From: Pseudomonadota bacterium
Lineage (GTDB): Bacteria > Pseudomonadota > Gammaproteobacteria > Pseudomonadales > Azotimanducaceae
Assembly (NCBI GenBank): GCA_027622495.1
Contig: JAQBYL010000103.1
Location: 1 to 11,334 of the forward strand
Reading direction: 5' to 3'
DNA: 11,334 bases
How positions within the stretch are numbered: position 1 is the first letter of the stretch; every line of letters begins with the position of its first letter. This document shows, piece by piece, positions 1 to 7,060 of this stretch. Made by a program: the position numbers and the translations under genes. Under the pieces are notes generated by a model. That model did not search any database and had not been told where the DNA came from. It worked only from the letters and a program-made list of their open reading frames with translations.

Positions 1-432
1 GATGGCTACACCAGTTTGCGTCCAGTCACCTGCATCACCGGTTAGTACGGAGCAGGCAATGCATTCGCCGGAGGCGATTGTGGGCAACAGACGCTTGTTC
101 GTTTCAGCGTGCCCCAGGGCTCGAAGTAACTCTGCGGTGATGACACTGCTCGCCAACAGTGGTGAGCATAGAAGGGCGGCACCGGCTTCTTCCATTACGG
201 CTTCAAGTTCTACGGAGCTGACGCCTGAACCGCCATATTCCTCGTCGATCATCAGACCGGTTATACCCATCTCCCCGAGCTGCCGCCAGAGATCGGCGTC
301 AAAGCCGGACTCGGTCTCCATTGTGCGACGCACATCGACTTCTTTGCTTTTATCAAGGAGCAGACGCCTCACCGAATCGCGCAAGGCCGTACGGTCCTGT
401 GCTGTGAGTGTCGTTGCCGTTCCAGATGCCAT
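1..432 (-). CDS. Acyl-CoA dehydrogenase, N-terminal part (runs off the left edge)
   Basis: The reverse strand from the ATG at 432 reads open for 144 codons to the window edge with no stop. The product is the all-helical N-terminal domain of a flavin acyl-CoA dehydrogenase, which oxidises an acyl-CoA to the 2-enoyl-CoA and passes electrons to ETF. Family marks are LWRQLGEMGITGLMIDEEYGG (about residues 48-68), then a helix rich in Glu (VELEAVMEEAGAAL) and the LLPTIASGE segment (about 120-128) that precedes the beta domain. The FAD-binding and catalytic parts lie outside the window, so substrate and catalytic Glu cannot be judged. It starts 26 bp downstream of the papain-like gene and is probably the last gene seen of the minus-strand operon that begins at ridA. 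Family call is firm; subfamily is unknown. Confidence 0.88.
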   Translation of the reverse strand, partial: MASGTATTLTAQDRTALRDSVRRLLLDKSKEVDVRRTMETESGFDADLWRQLGEMGITGLMIDEEYGGSGVSSVELEAVMEEAGAALLCSPLLASSVITAELLRALGHAETNKRLLPTIASGECIACSVLTGDAGDWTQTGVAI

Positions 433-458
433 CGTTGTCCTCCAGTCTTTTGTTCGGT

Positions 459-977
459 TCAGGCAGGTTTAAAGTTACCGCGAAAATACAGCAGTGCCTG
501 GCGCGCGGGAATTGCCACCAGGAAGCCCCCGGATTTTTTGGTGTTCAGCCGCACGATACCCGATTTGGCCCATTGAACGTCATCAAAGGCGTGTTCTGTA
601 TAGTCGCTGGCGATACCGGGTGAACTGAACCAGTTCAGCTGATTGTAGCCGCCAATCAGGGAACCCGATTTGGTAATGCAGGAGTGCTTGGCTTCGAGTT
701 GGTTGTCGGTAAAGATCAGAACTTCGCCTTTTTCAACACGGCCGCCGCGTAGATCTTCCTGTTTGACGGGTTTACCCATTTTGGCCAGACCAGTCAGAAA
801 AGATGGTGTGTTGGCGAATGAACCGCTCAGAAAAACATTTCCGGTCGGTGGATTACTGAAGGCTTCGCAGTACAGCCAGTAACAGACTGCCTGATGGCAT
901 TGGATCGCCAGGTCTATCGTATGGCCTTGATCGGTGACTTGAAGGTGGGCAATCTTTGCGACTTGTGCGTCAAGCAT
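459..977 (-). CDS. Uncharacterised 172-aa protein with papain/NlpC-like features
   Basis: I do not recognise a named family. I choose the ATG at 977 (MLDAQVAKIAHL), which overlaps the end of the upstream ferritin-like gene by 8 bp and suggests translational coupling; a longer frame to 1046 would run deep into that gene. The protein has no signal peptide or membrane segment. A Cys-rich N-terminal helix (C27, C32, C37 in IQCHQAVCYWLYCEAF) is followed by GEVLIF (84-89), then KHSCI with H98, and IGGYNQLNWF (108-117). This order of Cys helix, strand opening with a G-E/D turn, His strand and a polar Asn/Gln strand resembles papain-fold peptidases and amidases of the NlpC/P60 type. C32 or C27 would be the nucleophile and H98 the base. 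That is inference from pattern, not a family match. It sits between a ferritin-like protein and an acyl-CoA dehydrogenase. Confidence 0.8.
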   Translation of the reverse strand: MLDAQVAKIAHLQVTDQGHTIDLAIQCHQAVCYWLYCEAFSNPPTGNVFLSGSFANTPSFLTGLAKMGKPVKQEDLRGGRVEKGEVLIFTDNQLEAKHSCITKSGSLIGGYNQLNWFSSPGIASDYTEHAFDDVQWAKSGIVRLNTKKSGGFLVAIPARQALLYFRGNFKPA

Positions 978-1455
978 GGGGATCCTTGTTGGAGAGTGTG
1001 AGGAGCTTTTGCACGTCCTCCAACGCATGGTCGTGATTACCGGCAATCTCCCGTTCCACGAAGGTCAGCAGAGCCTGTTCGTGATGAACCAGAAATTGTA
1101 CCGAAGGTACGTCAGCGTCCGGAGCAACGGCAAGAAGTTGATCGAAGTGGATGATGGCTTTCTCCACCACGTCCTTCATTCTGAGCATCGAGTCAAGATG
1201 TGAGGCCGCCGCGTATCGGTTCACGATCTCGTCGCCCACTTCGATCGCCTCGTCAGTGGTGGCTGCTTCGCCGTGAGCCGTAAGTACTGCCGCCATCCTT
1301 TGACCGGTGACATTTTCCAGCTTCGCGAGGGTTTGCCATGTTGATCGCATGGATCTGTCTTCGGTCCGGTCTGCCAGCGCTTTGAAAAAGACTTCACCAA
1401 GCTGTTCACCCAGCCATGCACTGCGGATGCCGTCTAAATAGTTGTCACGCTCCAT
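970..1455 (-). CDS. Ferritin-like four-helix protein, uncharacterised (161 aa)
   Basis: The start at 1455 (MERDNYLDG) is preceded by AGGGAG at good spacing; the open frame extends upstream to 1533 without a comparable site. The sequence is almost entirely amphipathic helix and looks like a ferritin-like/rubrerythrin-type bundle. Helix A is WLGEQLGEVFFKALADR (14-30, E17 and E21), helix B contains KLENVTGQRM (45-54, E47), helix C VVEKAIIHFDQLL (96-108, E98 and H103), helix D FLVHHEQALLTFVERE (121-136, H125 and E126). Canonical ExxH pairs are not complete: helix B has ExxT. So metal binding is possible but unusual, and it may be a non-metal helical bundle. Its stop overlaps the next gene's start by 8 bp. 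The function is unknown; the gene pair probably acts together. Confidence 0.82.
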   Translation of the reverse strand: MERDNYLDGIRSAWLGEQLGEVFFKALADRTEDRSMRSTWQTLAKLENVTGQRMAAVLTAHGEAATTDEAIEVGDEIVNRYAAASHLDSMLRMKDVVEKAIIHFDQLLAVAPDADVPSVQFLVHHEQALLTFVEREIAGNHDHALEDVQKLLTLSNKDPHA

Positions 1456-1562
1456 CGATGCTCTCCCTAGGGTTTTTGGAGAAGTCAGCATACCAACCGC
1501 AAGCAAAGTATTCGCGTATGTTGTTTTCAACAAAACCCCGCCAACTTCGCCGGTTACATCGG

Positions 1563-1943
1563 TTATTCCGTATCGACCACAGCGACGGCCTCCACTTCGA
1601 TCTGCAGCTCAGGCATGAATAAACCCTGCACACCGATCAGCGTCGCAGCCGGCGGTGCTTTGGGGTTAATGCCGAGTGTGGCCATGCCGGCAAACGCGTC
1701 GCGCGCCTTGTCAGGTGAGTAGTCAACCACGTAGATGGTGAACTTGACGAGATCGTTCGGCGTCGCACCAGCTGTTTCCAGGCGACTCTTGAGGCTGGCA
1801 AATGCCTCTAAAGACTGCGCCCTCAAATCGCCGGAGGATCCTGTCTGCCCGGAGATGTAGAGCGTCTTTAATCCGCCTTTCTCCACGGAGACAATCTGGG
1901 TAAAGCCCAGTTGTTCATTGACGTCAATGTGCTGTCTTTTCAT
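1563..1943 (-). CDS. RidA/YjgF/UK114-family protein lacking the deaminase arginine
   Basis: The 126-aa length and motifs are those of the Rid family, trimeric cytosolic proteins, some of which hydrolyse reactive enamine/imine intermediates. Visible marks are TLYISGQTG (27-35), the helix AQSLEAFASLKSRLETAGATPNDLVK (42-67), TIYVVD (69-74) and the C-terminal IEVEAVAVV. In E. coli RidA the substrate-binding Arg105 lies in PARS; the aligned stretch here is PAAT with Ala100, so the key Arg is missing. That places it with Rid subgroups not expected to have imine deaminase activity; such members are common in catabolic operons. The ATG at 1943 is preceded by GGGAAGAAG. It is the first gene of the left minus-strand block, about 107 bp before the ferritin-like gene, and is divergent from the PLD pseudogene. 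Confidence 0.9.
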   Translation of the reverse strand: MKRQHIDVNEQLGFTQIVSVEKGGLKTLYISGQTGSSGDLRAQSLEAFASLKSRLETAGATPNDLVKFTIYVVDYSPDKARDAFAGMATLGINPKAPPAATLIGVQGLFMPELQIEVEAVAVVDTE

Positions 1944-2037
1944 CTTCTTCCCATTTTATAGTTTGATGTTCGTATATAGCGCCTTGAAGATACCCTGAGA
2001 AGCAGGCTGTTGGGTAGGCGGGAGGACAGAGACATCC

Positions 2038-3216
2038 ATGAGCACATCGCCGGTCAACGCCGCCGAGGTTCCTTTCTGCCGGCGGCGTCAGCTGACCGTA
2101 TCTCTGCTGTTGATATCGGTGCTGGCGGGTTGTTCCAGCGCCCCTCTGGATTATCCACGGCAGGCATCGTTCGCGATCAGCGACACATCCGCAACGGTCG
2201 AGGCCACCGAAGTCGCCACATGAGCGGGGTTGGTATTCGCAGCCAAAATGCTGGGCACCGCAGAGCGTGGTGTGCGCGTGCGCCTGTTGCTGGATGACAT
2301 CTTTACCACCGTGGATGACATTGATCTGGCCATGTTGAATGACCATCCGAATATCGAAGTCCGCGTATTCAACCCCATCTCGCGCAAAGGAATATACGCC
2401 TTCAACTACCTGGGCAATTTCAGTCTCGCAAATCGACGCATGCACAACAAGGCTTTCATCGTCGATAACCAGCTAGCCGTAGTTGGCGGACGCAACATCG
2501 CTGAGGAATACTTTCAGCTGGAGAAGAGCGGTGAATTTCTGGACTTCGACATGTTGAGTGCAGGTGCGATAGTGAAGGATGTATCGGCTCAGTTTGACAC
2601 CTACTGGAATCACCAGCTCGCGGTGCCAATTCAGGCGCTTGTTAGTGAGAAGGATCGGCAAAAACGGATTGACGCAGCCGACTCACTCCGGAGCGAAATG
2701 GCAGAGGCAGGTGAGACCATCTATTCCGAGGCGATTAACACACCGGTGCTTAAGCAACTCGCTGCTCTGGAAATCCCTCCCTATACTGCTTCCGCCCGGT
2801 TGTTGACGGACTCACCGGAAAAGCTGCTGGAACAAGTGGCGGTCGATCAGCAGATTGCTGTCAACGAAATACGTGATGTACTCCGGGCGGCCGAAAGTGA
2901 GATGATGATCATCACGCCATATTTCATACCGCGTAAGAAGGGTATTGAGCTGGTTAGAGAACTGCGTGCCAGAGGCATACGGATCACCATATTGACCAAC
3001 TCACTGGCCACCAACAACCACACATCGGTTCATTCGGCGTACGCGAGCTATCGCAAAGACCTGTTGAAAGCTGGCGTGGAATTGTGGGAAGCCCGCGTTG
3101 ATGCAGCAAAGCGTACAAACGCAGACGGTGTGGCGAAAGGTGAATTTCTCACATTACACACGAAGGGTGTGTTGATCGATTCGGCGCCGCTTGTTCCTCG
3201 CCGAGCAATGAACTGA
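2038..3216 (+). pseudogene. Phospholipase D / cardiolipin synthase-like lipoprotein, broken and truncated
   Basis: The gene starts at ATG 2038, 12 nt after GGAGG. It opens with a lipoprotein signal: an RRR patch, a hydrophobic stretch and the lipobox LAGC with Cys32. The text runs to SATVEATEVAT and hits TGA at 2221-2223. The same frame resumes at once with AGLVFAAKML and RGVRVRLLLDDIFTT. In intact relatives about 40-50 residues lie between these blocks, including the strand with SIDLQYF-like sequence, so a deletion has created the stop. Both PLD active-site motifs survive: HNKAFIVD (2443-2466, followed by GGRNIAEEYF) and HTKGVLID (3157-3180). A few codons after the second motif homology is lost and the frame ends at 3216, without the C-terminal 100 or so residues normal for the family. 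The intact family member would act on phospholipids at the inner membrane or in the periplasm. Expression of a working enzyme is unlikely. Confidence 0.88.
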
Positions 3217-3277
3217 TGTTCTTATGCGCGTTGCGCAGGCGAGTCCACACGCTTTGGATTCACGCGTTCCGCATTCC

Positions 3278-3307
3278 TTGACCTGTGTTGCCCATTGGTC
3301 CTTTACT
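3278..3307 (+). promoter_or_regulatory. Possible sigma-70 promoter for the CoA-transferase gene
   Basis: TTGACC at 3278-3283 (5 of 6 to the -35 consensus) and TTTACT at 3302-3307 (4 of 6 to the -10) are 18 bp apart and end 32 bp before the CoA-transferase ATG. The stretch between the PLD remnant and this gene (3217-3339) shows no coding content that I recognise. Spacing and position are plausible, but a match of this quality can occur by chance. Confidence 0.3.
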
Positions 3308-3339
3308 TGCGAGCCTGAAGAAGCATTGGATCTACCAGC

Positions 3340-4548
3340 ATGTCGAACACTGCGCGTCGTGGCCCTCTTGAAGATCTGACCATCATCGATTGCACGATGG
3401 CGCTCGCCGGACCCTATGGTGCGAGCCTTCTCGCTGACCTGGGGGCGCGGGTGATCAAGGTCGAACCGCCGCGTGGCGACGGTTACCGCAATATTCCACC
3501 GTTTCTGCCGGACCATGCTTCGCCTTATGAGGACCGTGAAGCAGGCACTGACTTCGGGGCTCCTTTTGCGGCAGTCAACCGTAACAAACGCAGCGTTTGC
3601 CTCGATCTGAAGGATGCCGTCCACAAAGATGTCTTCCTGCAGTTGTGTGATCAGGCTGACGCCATCGTCGAAAACATGCGCGCCGGGGTCATGGACAGCC
3701 TGGGTTTGAGTTATGAGGTGATCGCGCAACGCAATCCGAAGATCATCTACGCGTGTGTGCGCGGGTTCGGTGATCCACGCACCGGCGAAAGTCCTTATGC
3801 CGAGTGGCCTTGTCTGGATGCAGCAGCACAGAGTTTCGGTGGTCTGGTGCATGCCAATGACAATCTGGTAACACCGGCATTTGCCGACATCTTTCCCGGT
3901 ACGTTGATGGCACTTGGTGTGGTGTCGGCGATCCACAACGCGCAGCGCACCGGCAAAGGTCAGTTCCTCGATGTTTCCATGTACGACGCGATGCTCTCCC
4001 TGCAGAAGAGTGCGGTGGCGCAATATGGTTTCACCGGGAAGCCGAACCCGGCAGGGTTGCAGCGGGCCATGACACTTTATCCGTTTGATCTCTTTCCTAC
4101 CCGGGATGGTCGTGTCGCACTGGCGGCGGTTCAACCGCATCACTGGGACCTGCTGTGCGCGGCGATGGAGCGGCCGGACCTGATGGCCGACGAACGCAGC
4201 GCGAGCAATGCAGCCAGACTCAAGAACGTTGATTGGGTCGAAGAACAGATTTGTGCCTGGACGAAGCAGTTGACCCGCGCACAGGTTATGGAAAAGCTGA
4301 ACGGGAGTATTCCTGCGGGCCCCGTGCAGAACATGGCGGACATCTTTGAAGACCCGCATGTCGCCGCCCGCCAGATGCTGGAAACCTGCCATCCTGGTGG
4401 CGATAACCCGGACATTCGTCTCGCCGCCAACCCGATCAAATTCAGCAAGACACCAACGACCCTCTATCAGGCGCCGCCGACACTGGGTGCACACAATGCA
4501 GAAGTGCTGGCGGAGTTCGGCATAGACATGCCCGTGAAATCAGACTGA
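3340..4548 (+). CDS. CaiB/BaiF family (class III) CoA-transferase
   Basis: This is a full-length 402-aa member of the family III CoA-transferases, which move CoA from a donor thioester to a carboxylic acid through an aspartyl-CoA thioester. Motifs are LEDLTIIDCTMALAGPYG (10-27), LLADLGARVIKVEPPRGD (30-47), NRNKRSVCLDLK (80-91), ADAIVENMRAG (106-116) and GKGQFLDVSMYDAM in the middle. The catalytic Asp should be D183 in FADIFPGTLMALG, matching Asp169 of formyl-CoA transferase. The usual Gly-rich sequence near the active site is altered (IFPG), so donor and acceptor cannot be guessed. The product has no signal peptide. The ATG at 3340 has only a weak upstream SD. An amidohydrolase remnant follows after 10 bp in the same direction, so the two were once one transcription unit. 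Confidence 0.93.
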   Translation: MSNTARRGPLEDLTIIDCTMALAGPYGASLLADLGARVIKVEPPRGDGYRNIPPFLPDHASPYEDREAGTDFGAPFAAVNRNKRSVCLDLKDAVHKDVFLQLCDQADAIVENMRAGVMDSLGLSYEVIAQRNPKIIYACVRGFGDPRTGESPYAEWPCLDAAAQSFGGLVHANDNLVTPAFADIFPGTLMALGVVSAIHNAQRTGKGQFLDVSMYDAMLSLQKSAVAQYGFTGKPNPAGLQRAMTLYPFDLFPTRDGRVALAAVQPHHWDLLCAAMERPDLMADERSASNAARLKNVDWVEEQICAWTKQLTRAQVMEKLNGSIPAGPVQNMADIFEDPHVAARQMLETCHPGGDNPDIRLAANPIKFSKTPTTLYQAPPTLGAHNAEVLAEFGIDMPVKSD

Positions 4549-4558
4549 GTCTGACCCT

Positions 4559-4906
4559 GTGAATAAGCCCAGGACTATTGATGTGCGCGGGCATTTTTTG
4601 CCACCTGTGTATCTGGATGCTTTGCGCGATGCTGGTCTTAAACTGCTGGACGGCGGAATGCCGGTACCTGCGTGGTCGCCTGAACGGGCCCTTGCGATCT
4701 TGCCACTGTTCGCCCGACGTCGCCGTGTTGTTTCGAATCATTCGGTCTCGATCTACCGGCACCGATGATCGAGTTTCCGTTCGATACCACCAGAGCAGCG
4801 ACGAGCCTCATATATTCCGGCGCGTTGTCGCGCCATCCGCCATCTGAATGCTGCTCCGTTATTTGCGACGTTCCATGAACGATGCTGCGGCAATGAGTCA
4901 GGCTGA
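4559..4906 (+). pseudogene. Amidohydrolase 2 (ACMSD-like metal hydrolase/decarboxylase), three fragments
   Basis: Three pieces of one gene lie in order. Piece 1 (GTG 4559 to about 4700, frame 2) reads TIDVRGHFLPPVYLDALRDAG and PVPAWSPERALAIL, the N-terminus of amidohydrolase-2 proteins; the usual HxH appears as RGH. Piece 2 (about 4732-4836, frame 1) reads FGLDLPAPMIEFPFDTTRAA and TSLIYSGALSRHP, which in relatives lies near residue 200. Piece 3 (about 4844-4906, frame 2) reads LNAAPLFATF and ends at TGA, resembling the C-terminal NA..LF motif. Roughly 100 residues are missing at each junction, so about a third of a roughly 330-aa gene remains. Most metal ligands and the catalytic core are gone. 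It follows the CoA-transferase by 10 bp and converges on the SRPBCC gene, whose stop is 8 bp away. The first two pieces are clear; the third is less sure. Confidence 0.82.
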
Positions 4907-4914
4907 AGAGCCGA

Positions 4915-5337
4915 TCAGTCTACGCCGAGTGCGATGCGAGCCCCTTTGATGGCGCCGGCGTAAATGCCGGTTGCCATGTCAATCGCCTTCTCTTCGGCCA
5001 CCCCACGCGGCACGAATGTCCCGGTCCAGTCCACGGTGCTGGTCCCATCGCCATTGTCGGAGACGATGACGGTCGCCGAATAGTCGCTGAAGGGCAGTGG
5101 ACAGTCTTCATTGATGATGGCGTAGGTAAAGGTCCGCGCACCGTCGTCATGCGCCTGCAACCGCTCCACGACAGGCCCGCCGCCCATGACGATGGTCCGT
5201 GTCATGCCTACACCAGCGCCATCGTAGCTCACGGATTCGATGGCACCACCAGCCTTGATGCTGGCGAAGTCGCCGAGTTGTTCCCAGACGGCGTCGGCGG
5301 ATGCTTTGATGGTTTTAACGACTTTGGCTTCGCTCAT
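4915..5337 (-). CDS. SRPBCC (START/Bet v 1-like) family protein, 140 aa
   Basis: The protein has the typical single-domain layout of polyketide cyclase/dehydrase-like SRPBCC proteins, which bind hydrophobic small molecules in a deep cavity. The start is MSEAKVVKTIKASADAVWEQ, the usual first strand followed by the helix with AVWEQLGDF. Then come AIESVSYDGAGVGMTRTI (33-50), ERLQAHDDGARTFTYAI (58-74) and the strand STVDWTGTFVPRG (99-111). The long C-terminal helix with IYAGAIKGAR closes the fold. The ATG at 5337 is preceded by GGGAG at 7 nt spacing. No catalytic residues can be named. It is divergent from the GST gene across 116 bp and may share regulation with it; its ligand may be an intermediate of the neighbouring CoA pathway, which is inference. 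Confidence 0.85.
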   Translation of the reverse strand: MSEAKVVKTIKASADAVWEQLGDFASIKAGGAIESVSYDGAGVGMTRTIVMGGGPVVERLQAHDDGARTFTYAIINEDCPLPFSDYSATVIVSDNGDGTSTVDWTGTFVPRGVAEEKAIDMATGIYAGAIKGARIALGVD

Positions 5338-5453
5338 GTATGTCTCCCGATTTGTGCAGTGAGTGGCCGTGAAACTGTAGAGACTAGCAGGGGTTGCTTT
5401 GAGATACAGCGACTCATTGGGTTACGATGCCATACGGATATTGAGCGCAATAT

Positions 5454-6065
5454 ATGAAACTCTACATGAGCGGCAACTCGCCATACGGACGTCGCGCACG
5501 AGTCGCGGCGCGGGAAGGTGGGCTGATGGACCGGATCGAAGAGGTTTTCATCAAGAGCTTTGATGATCTCCTGGTCCTGGGTCCCGGTGGCAAGATCCCG
5601 ATCCTGGTGACCGACACGGGTGTATCGCTGTGTGAATCTCTGATCATCACCCGCTATTTTGATGATCTCTCTGGCGGCAAACTGCTGCCGCGGGATCCGC
5701 AGGAGAAGCTTGCCTGTGTCGCTCTTGAGTCGGTGGCGTGTGTTCTGATGGATTCCATGTTCGTGCGCTCCATGGAAAAAAATCAGCGCGACCAGGCGCT
5801 TCGCTCCGAGGCAGTTCTCACCAGGGAATCGAAACGTGCACAGCGCTGCTACGATGTTCTGGAGCAAGCTGTGGCGCGCAATGACGCGGTGATGCGCGAG
5901 GGCGCGGCGATAACGCTTGCATCCATTGCAGTGATCTCATCACTGGGTTATGCCAACTGGCGTCACCCGGAGGACGAATGGCGCACCGATCGACCTCAGC
6001 TCGCGGCCTGCTACGACCGCCTGATGCTGCGTGAGTCTTTTTCGGAAACCGCGCCGGTGTTTTAA
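5454..6065 (+). CDS. Glutathione S-transferase family protein
   Basis: At 203 aa it has the normal GST length and plan. The N-terminal thioredoxin-like domain shows MKLYMSGNSPYGRRAR (1-16), with S9 in the position of the glutathione-activating residue, then GKIPIL with the cis-proline P49 and CESLIITRYFDDL (60-72), where E61-S62 would bind the gamma-glutamyl part of glutathione. The helical C-terminal domain carries the Asp-containing helix AAITLASIAVISSLGYANWRH. Bacterial proteins of this kind conjugate or reduce electrophiles, or act as isomerases and dehalogenases; nothing here decides which. The ATG at 5454 has a weak SD. It converges on the broken transporter gene 31 bp further on. Divergent to SRPBCC. 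Confidence 0.9.
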   Translation: MKLYMSGNSPYGRRARVAAREGGLMDRIEEVFIKSFDDLLVLGPGGKIPILVTDTGVSLCESLIITRYFDDLSGGKLLPRDPQEKLACVALESVACVLMDSMFVRSMEKNQRDQALRSEAVLTRESKRAQRCYDVLEQAVARNDAVMREGAAITLASIAVISSLGYANWRHPEDEWRTDRPQLAACYDRLMLRESFSETAPVF

Positions 6066-6096
6066 CGCAGCCTGTCGGCTGACGGTTCATACGAAG

Positions 6097-7057
6097 TCAG
6101 GCGCGTTCGTCGATCACCCGTCTTGCAGCCAGATGCTCGGCCTCATTGAACGCAAAACGCGCGAAAAGCAGGCCGCCGATCAGATAGCTGGCTGCCGGAA
6201 GCAGCGCGCACAGCGATGATGAGCACTTGCGCACCAGGTTCCATACCGCAAGGTAAGCGCCTTCTTTGCGATCGTGCGTGGTGAGTTCGTCATAATCGAT
6301 CACGTCAGCCTGTATGGCCGGTTGCACCACTGAGCCGCAGCCAGCCAGAAAACCGGTAAAAAAGGTCAACACCCAGAACGTCACGCCAGGTGTAACAAGC
6401 AGATAGAAACCGACAAAGGGAATGGTGGACAGCAGCAAAGCAGCGGTCCAGGCGCGCTTGTCTTCGGCCATGGTCATGAACTGCAGCATGCCACAGGCCC
6501 AGCACACTACCGATGAAGCCGATCATGTGGGCGTAGCCGAAGAGGCGGGTACGTTGGTGGTAGTCGGGCGTGAGCTGCATGCCGAGAGCTCCGTGAGGAA
6601 TGAGATAGGCCGTACTGGCGGTTTCGTAGACCAGCAGCGCCACAGCCATCCACACCACCAGCCAGAAACCGGTGAGATCGCCTGGCGGCGCCCAGATCAT
6701 CACCAAACCCATGGCCATGGGCAGGGCAGAAGCGTAGAGCCACACGCGGCGGCGACCAAATCGGGATTGGACCCGGTCAGACAGATAGCCGACCAGCGGA
6801 TCAGTGAAACCGTCCCAGAGCCTGGACGCTGCAATTAAAGTGCCCATGATGGCTGGGGCGATCAGAAGCACGTCGGTTGCGTTCTTCATCAGATACACGC
6901 CGAACATCACGCCCATCAGCGAGAAAGCCACACGAGACAGGGTGTAGTTCCAGATGACGCTGAGCTTCAGGCGTTCCCTTTTAGAGCTGGAATTGCTGGC
7001 AGCACCAGCAGTCGCAGGACTGGAGGCAGGGGCCTGCGATGCAGTCAGGTCACTCAT
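6097..7057 (-). pseudogene. GPH/MFS_2-type sugar:cation symporter-like transporter, frameshifted and deleted
   Basis: The N-terminal half (7057 to about 6494) is normal: LSVIWNYTLSRVAFSLMGVMF, then the family signature RLWDGFTDPLVGYLSDR followed by SRFGRRRVWLY, and further membrane segments to GYAHMIGFIGSVLGL. Near 6493 the frame shifts (one base gained or two lost: CTG-T-GGC-ATG). The second frame reads GMLQFMTMAEDKRAWTAALLLS. EDK normally follows membrane segment 5 or 6, whereas RAWTAALLL looks like the segment before GFLAGCGS, so about 120 residues appear to be missing near 6456. The signature QADVIDYDEL and KEGAYLAVWNLVRK follow, then another loss of about 35 residues near 6208-6225 before PAASYLIGGLLFARF and NEAEH. 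About 320 codons remain of roughly 450. The gene starts 3 bp after the nitroreductase stop, so it ends the minus-strand operon. A working transporter is not expected. Confidence 0.87.
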
Positions 7058-7060
7058 GCT

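Noticed and set aside
2..472. 156-aa plus-strand open frame at the left edge
   Set aside because: Ser/Arg-rich low-information translation; the opposite strand encodes a clear acyl-CoA dehydrogenase N-terminus.
2221..2223. In-frame TGA as a possible selenocysteine or programmed readthrough site
   Set aside because: Relatives have about 45 more residues at this point and no Sec-like position, and there is no visible SECIS-type hairpin; a deletion scar is the simpler reading.
1924..2445. 173-aa minus-strand open frame over the PLD start
   Set aside because: It overlaps the ridA start and the lipoprotein leader, has no recognisable motif and an odd His/Gln/Cys-rich composition.
3154..4494. 446-aa open frame on the minus strand
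   Set aside because: It lies opposite the well-supported CoA-transferase; its product is rich in Arg, His and Cys and shows no recognisable domain, as expected of an antisense shadow in G+C-rich DNA.
6068..6081. CAGCC-TGTC-GGCTG hairpin just after the GST stop codon, in the convergent gap
   Set aside because: A 5-bp stem with no T-run on either strand; it may be chance.
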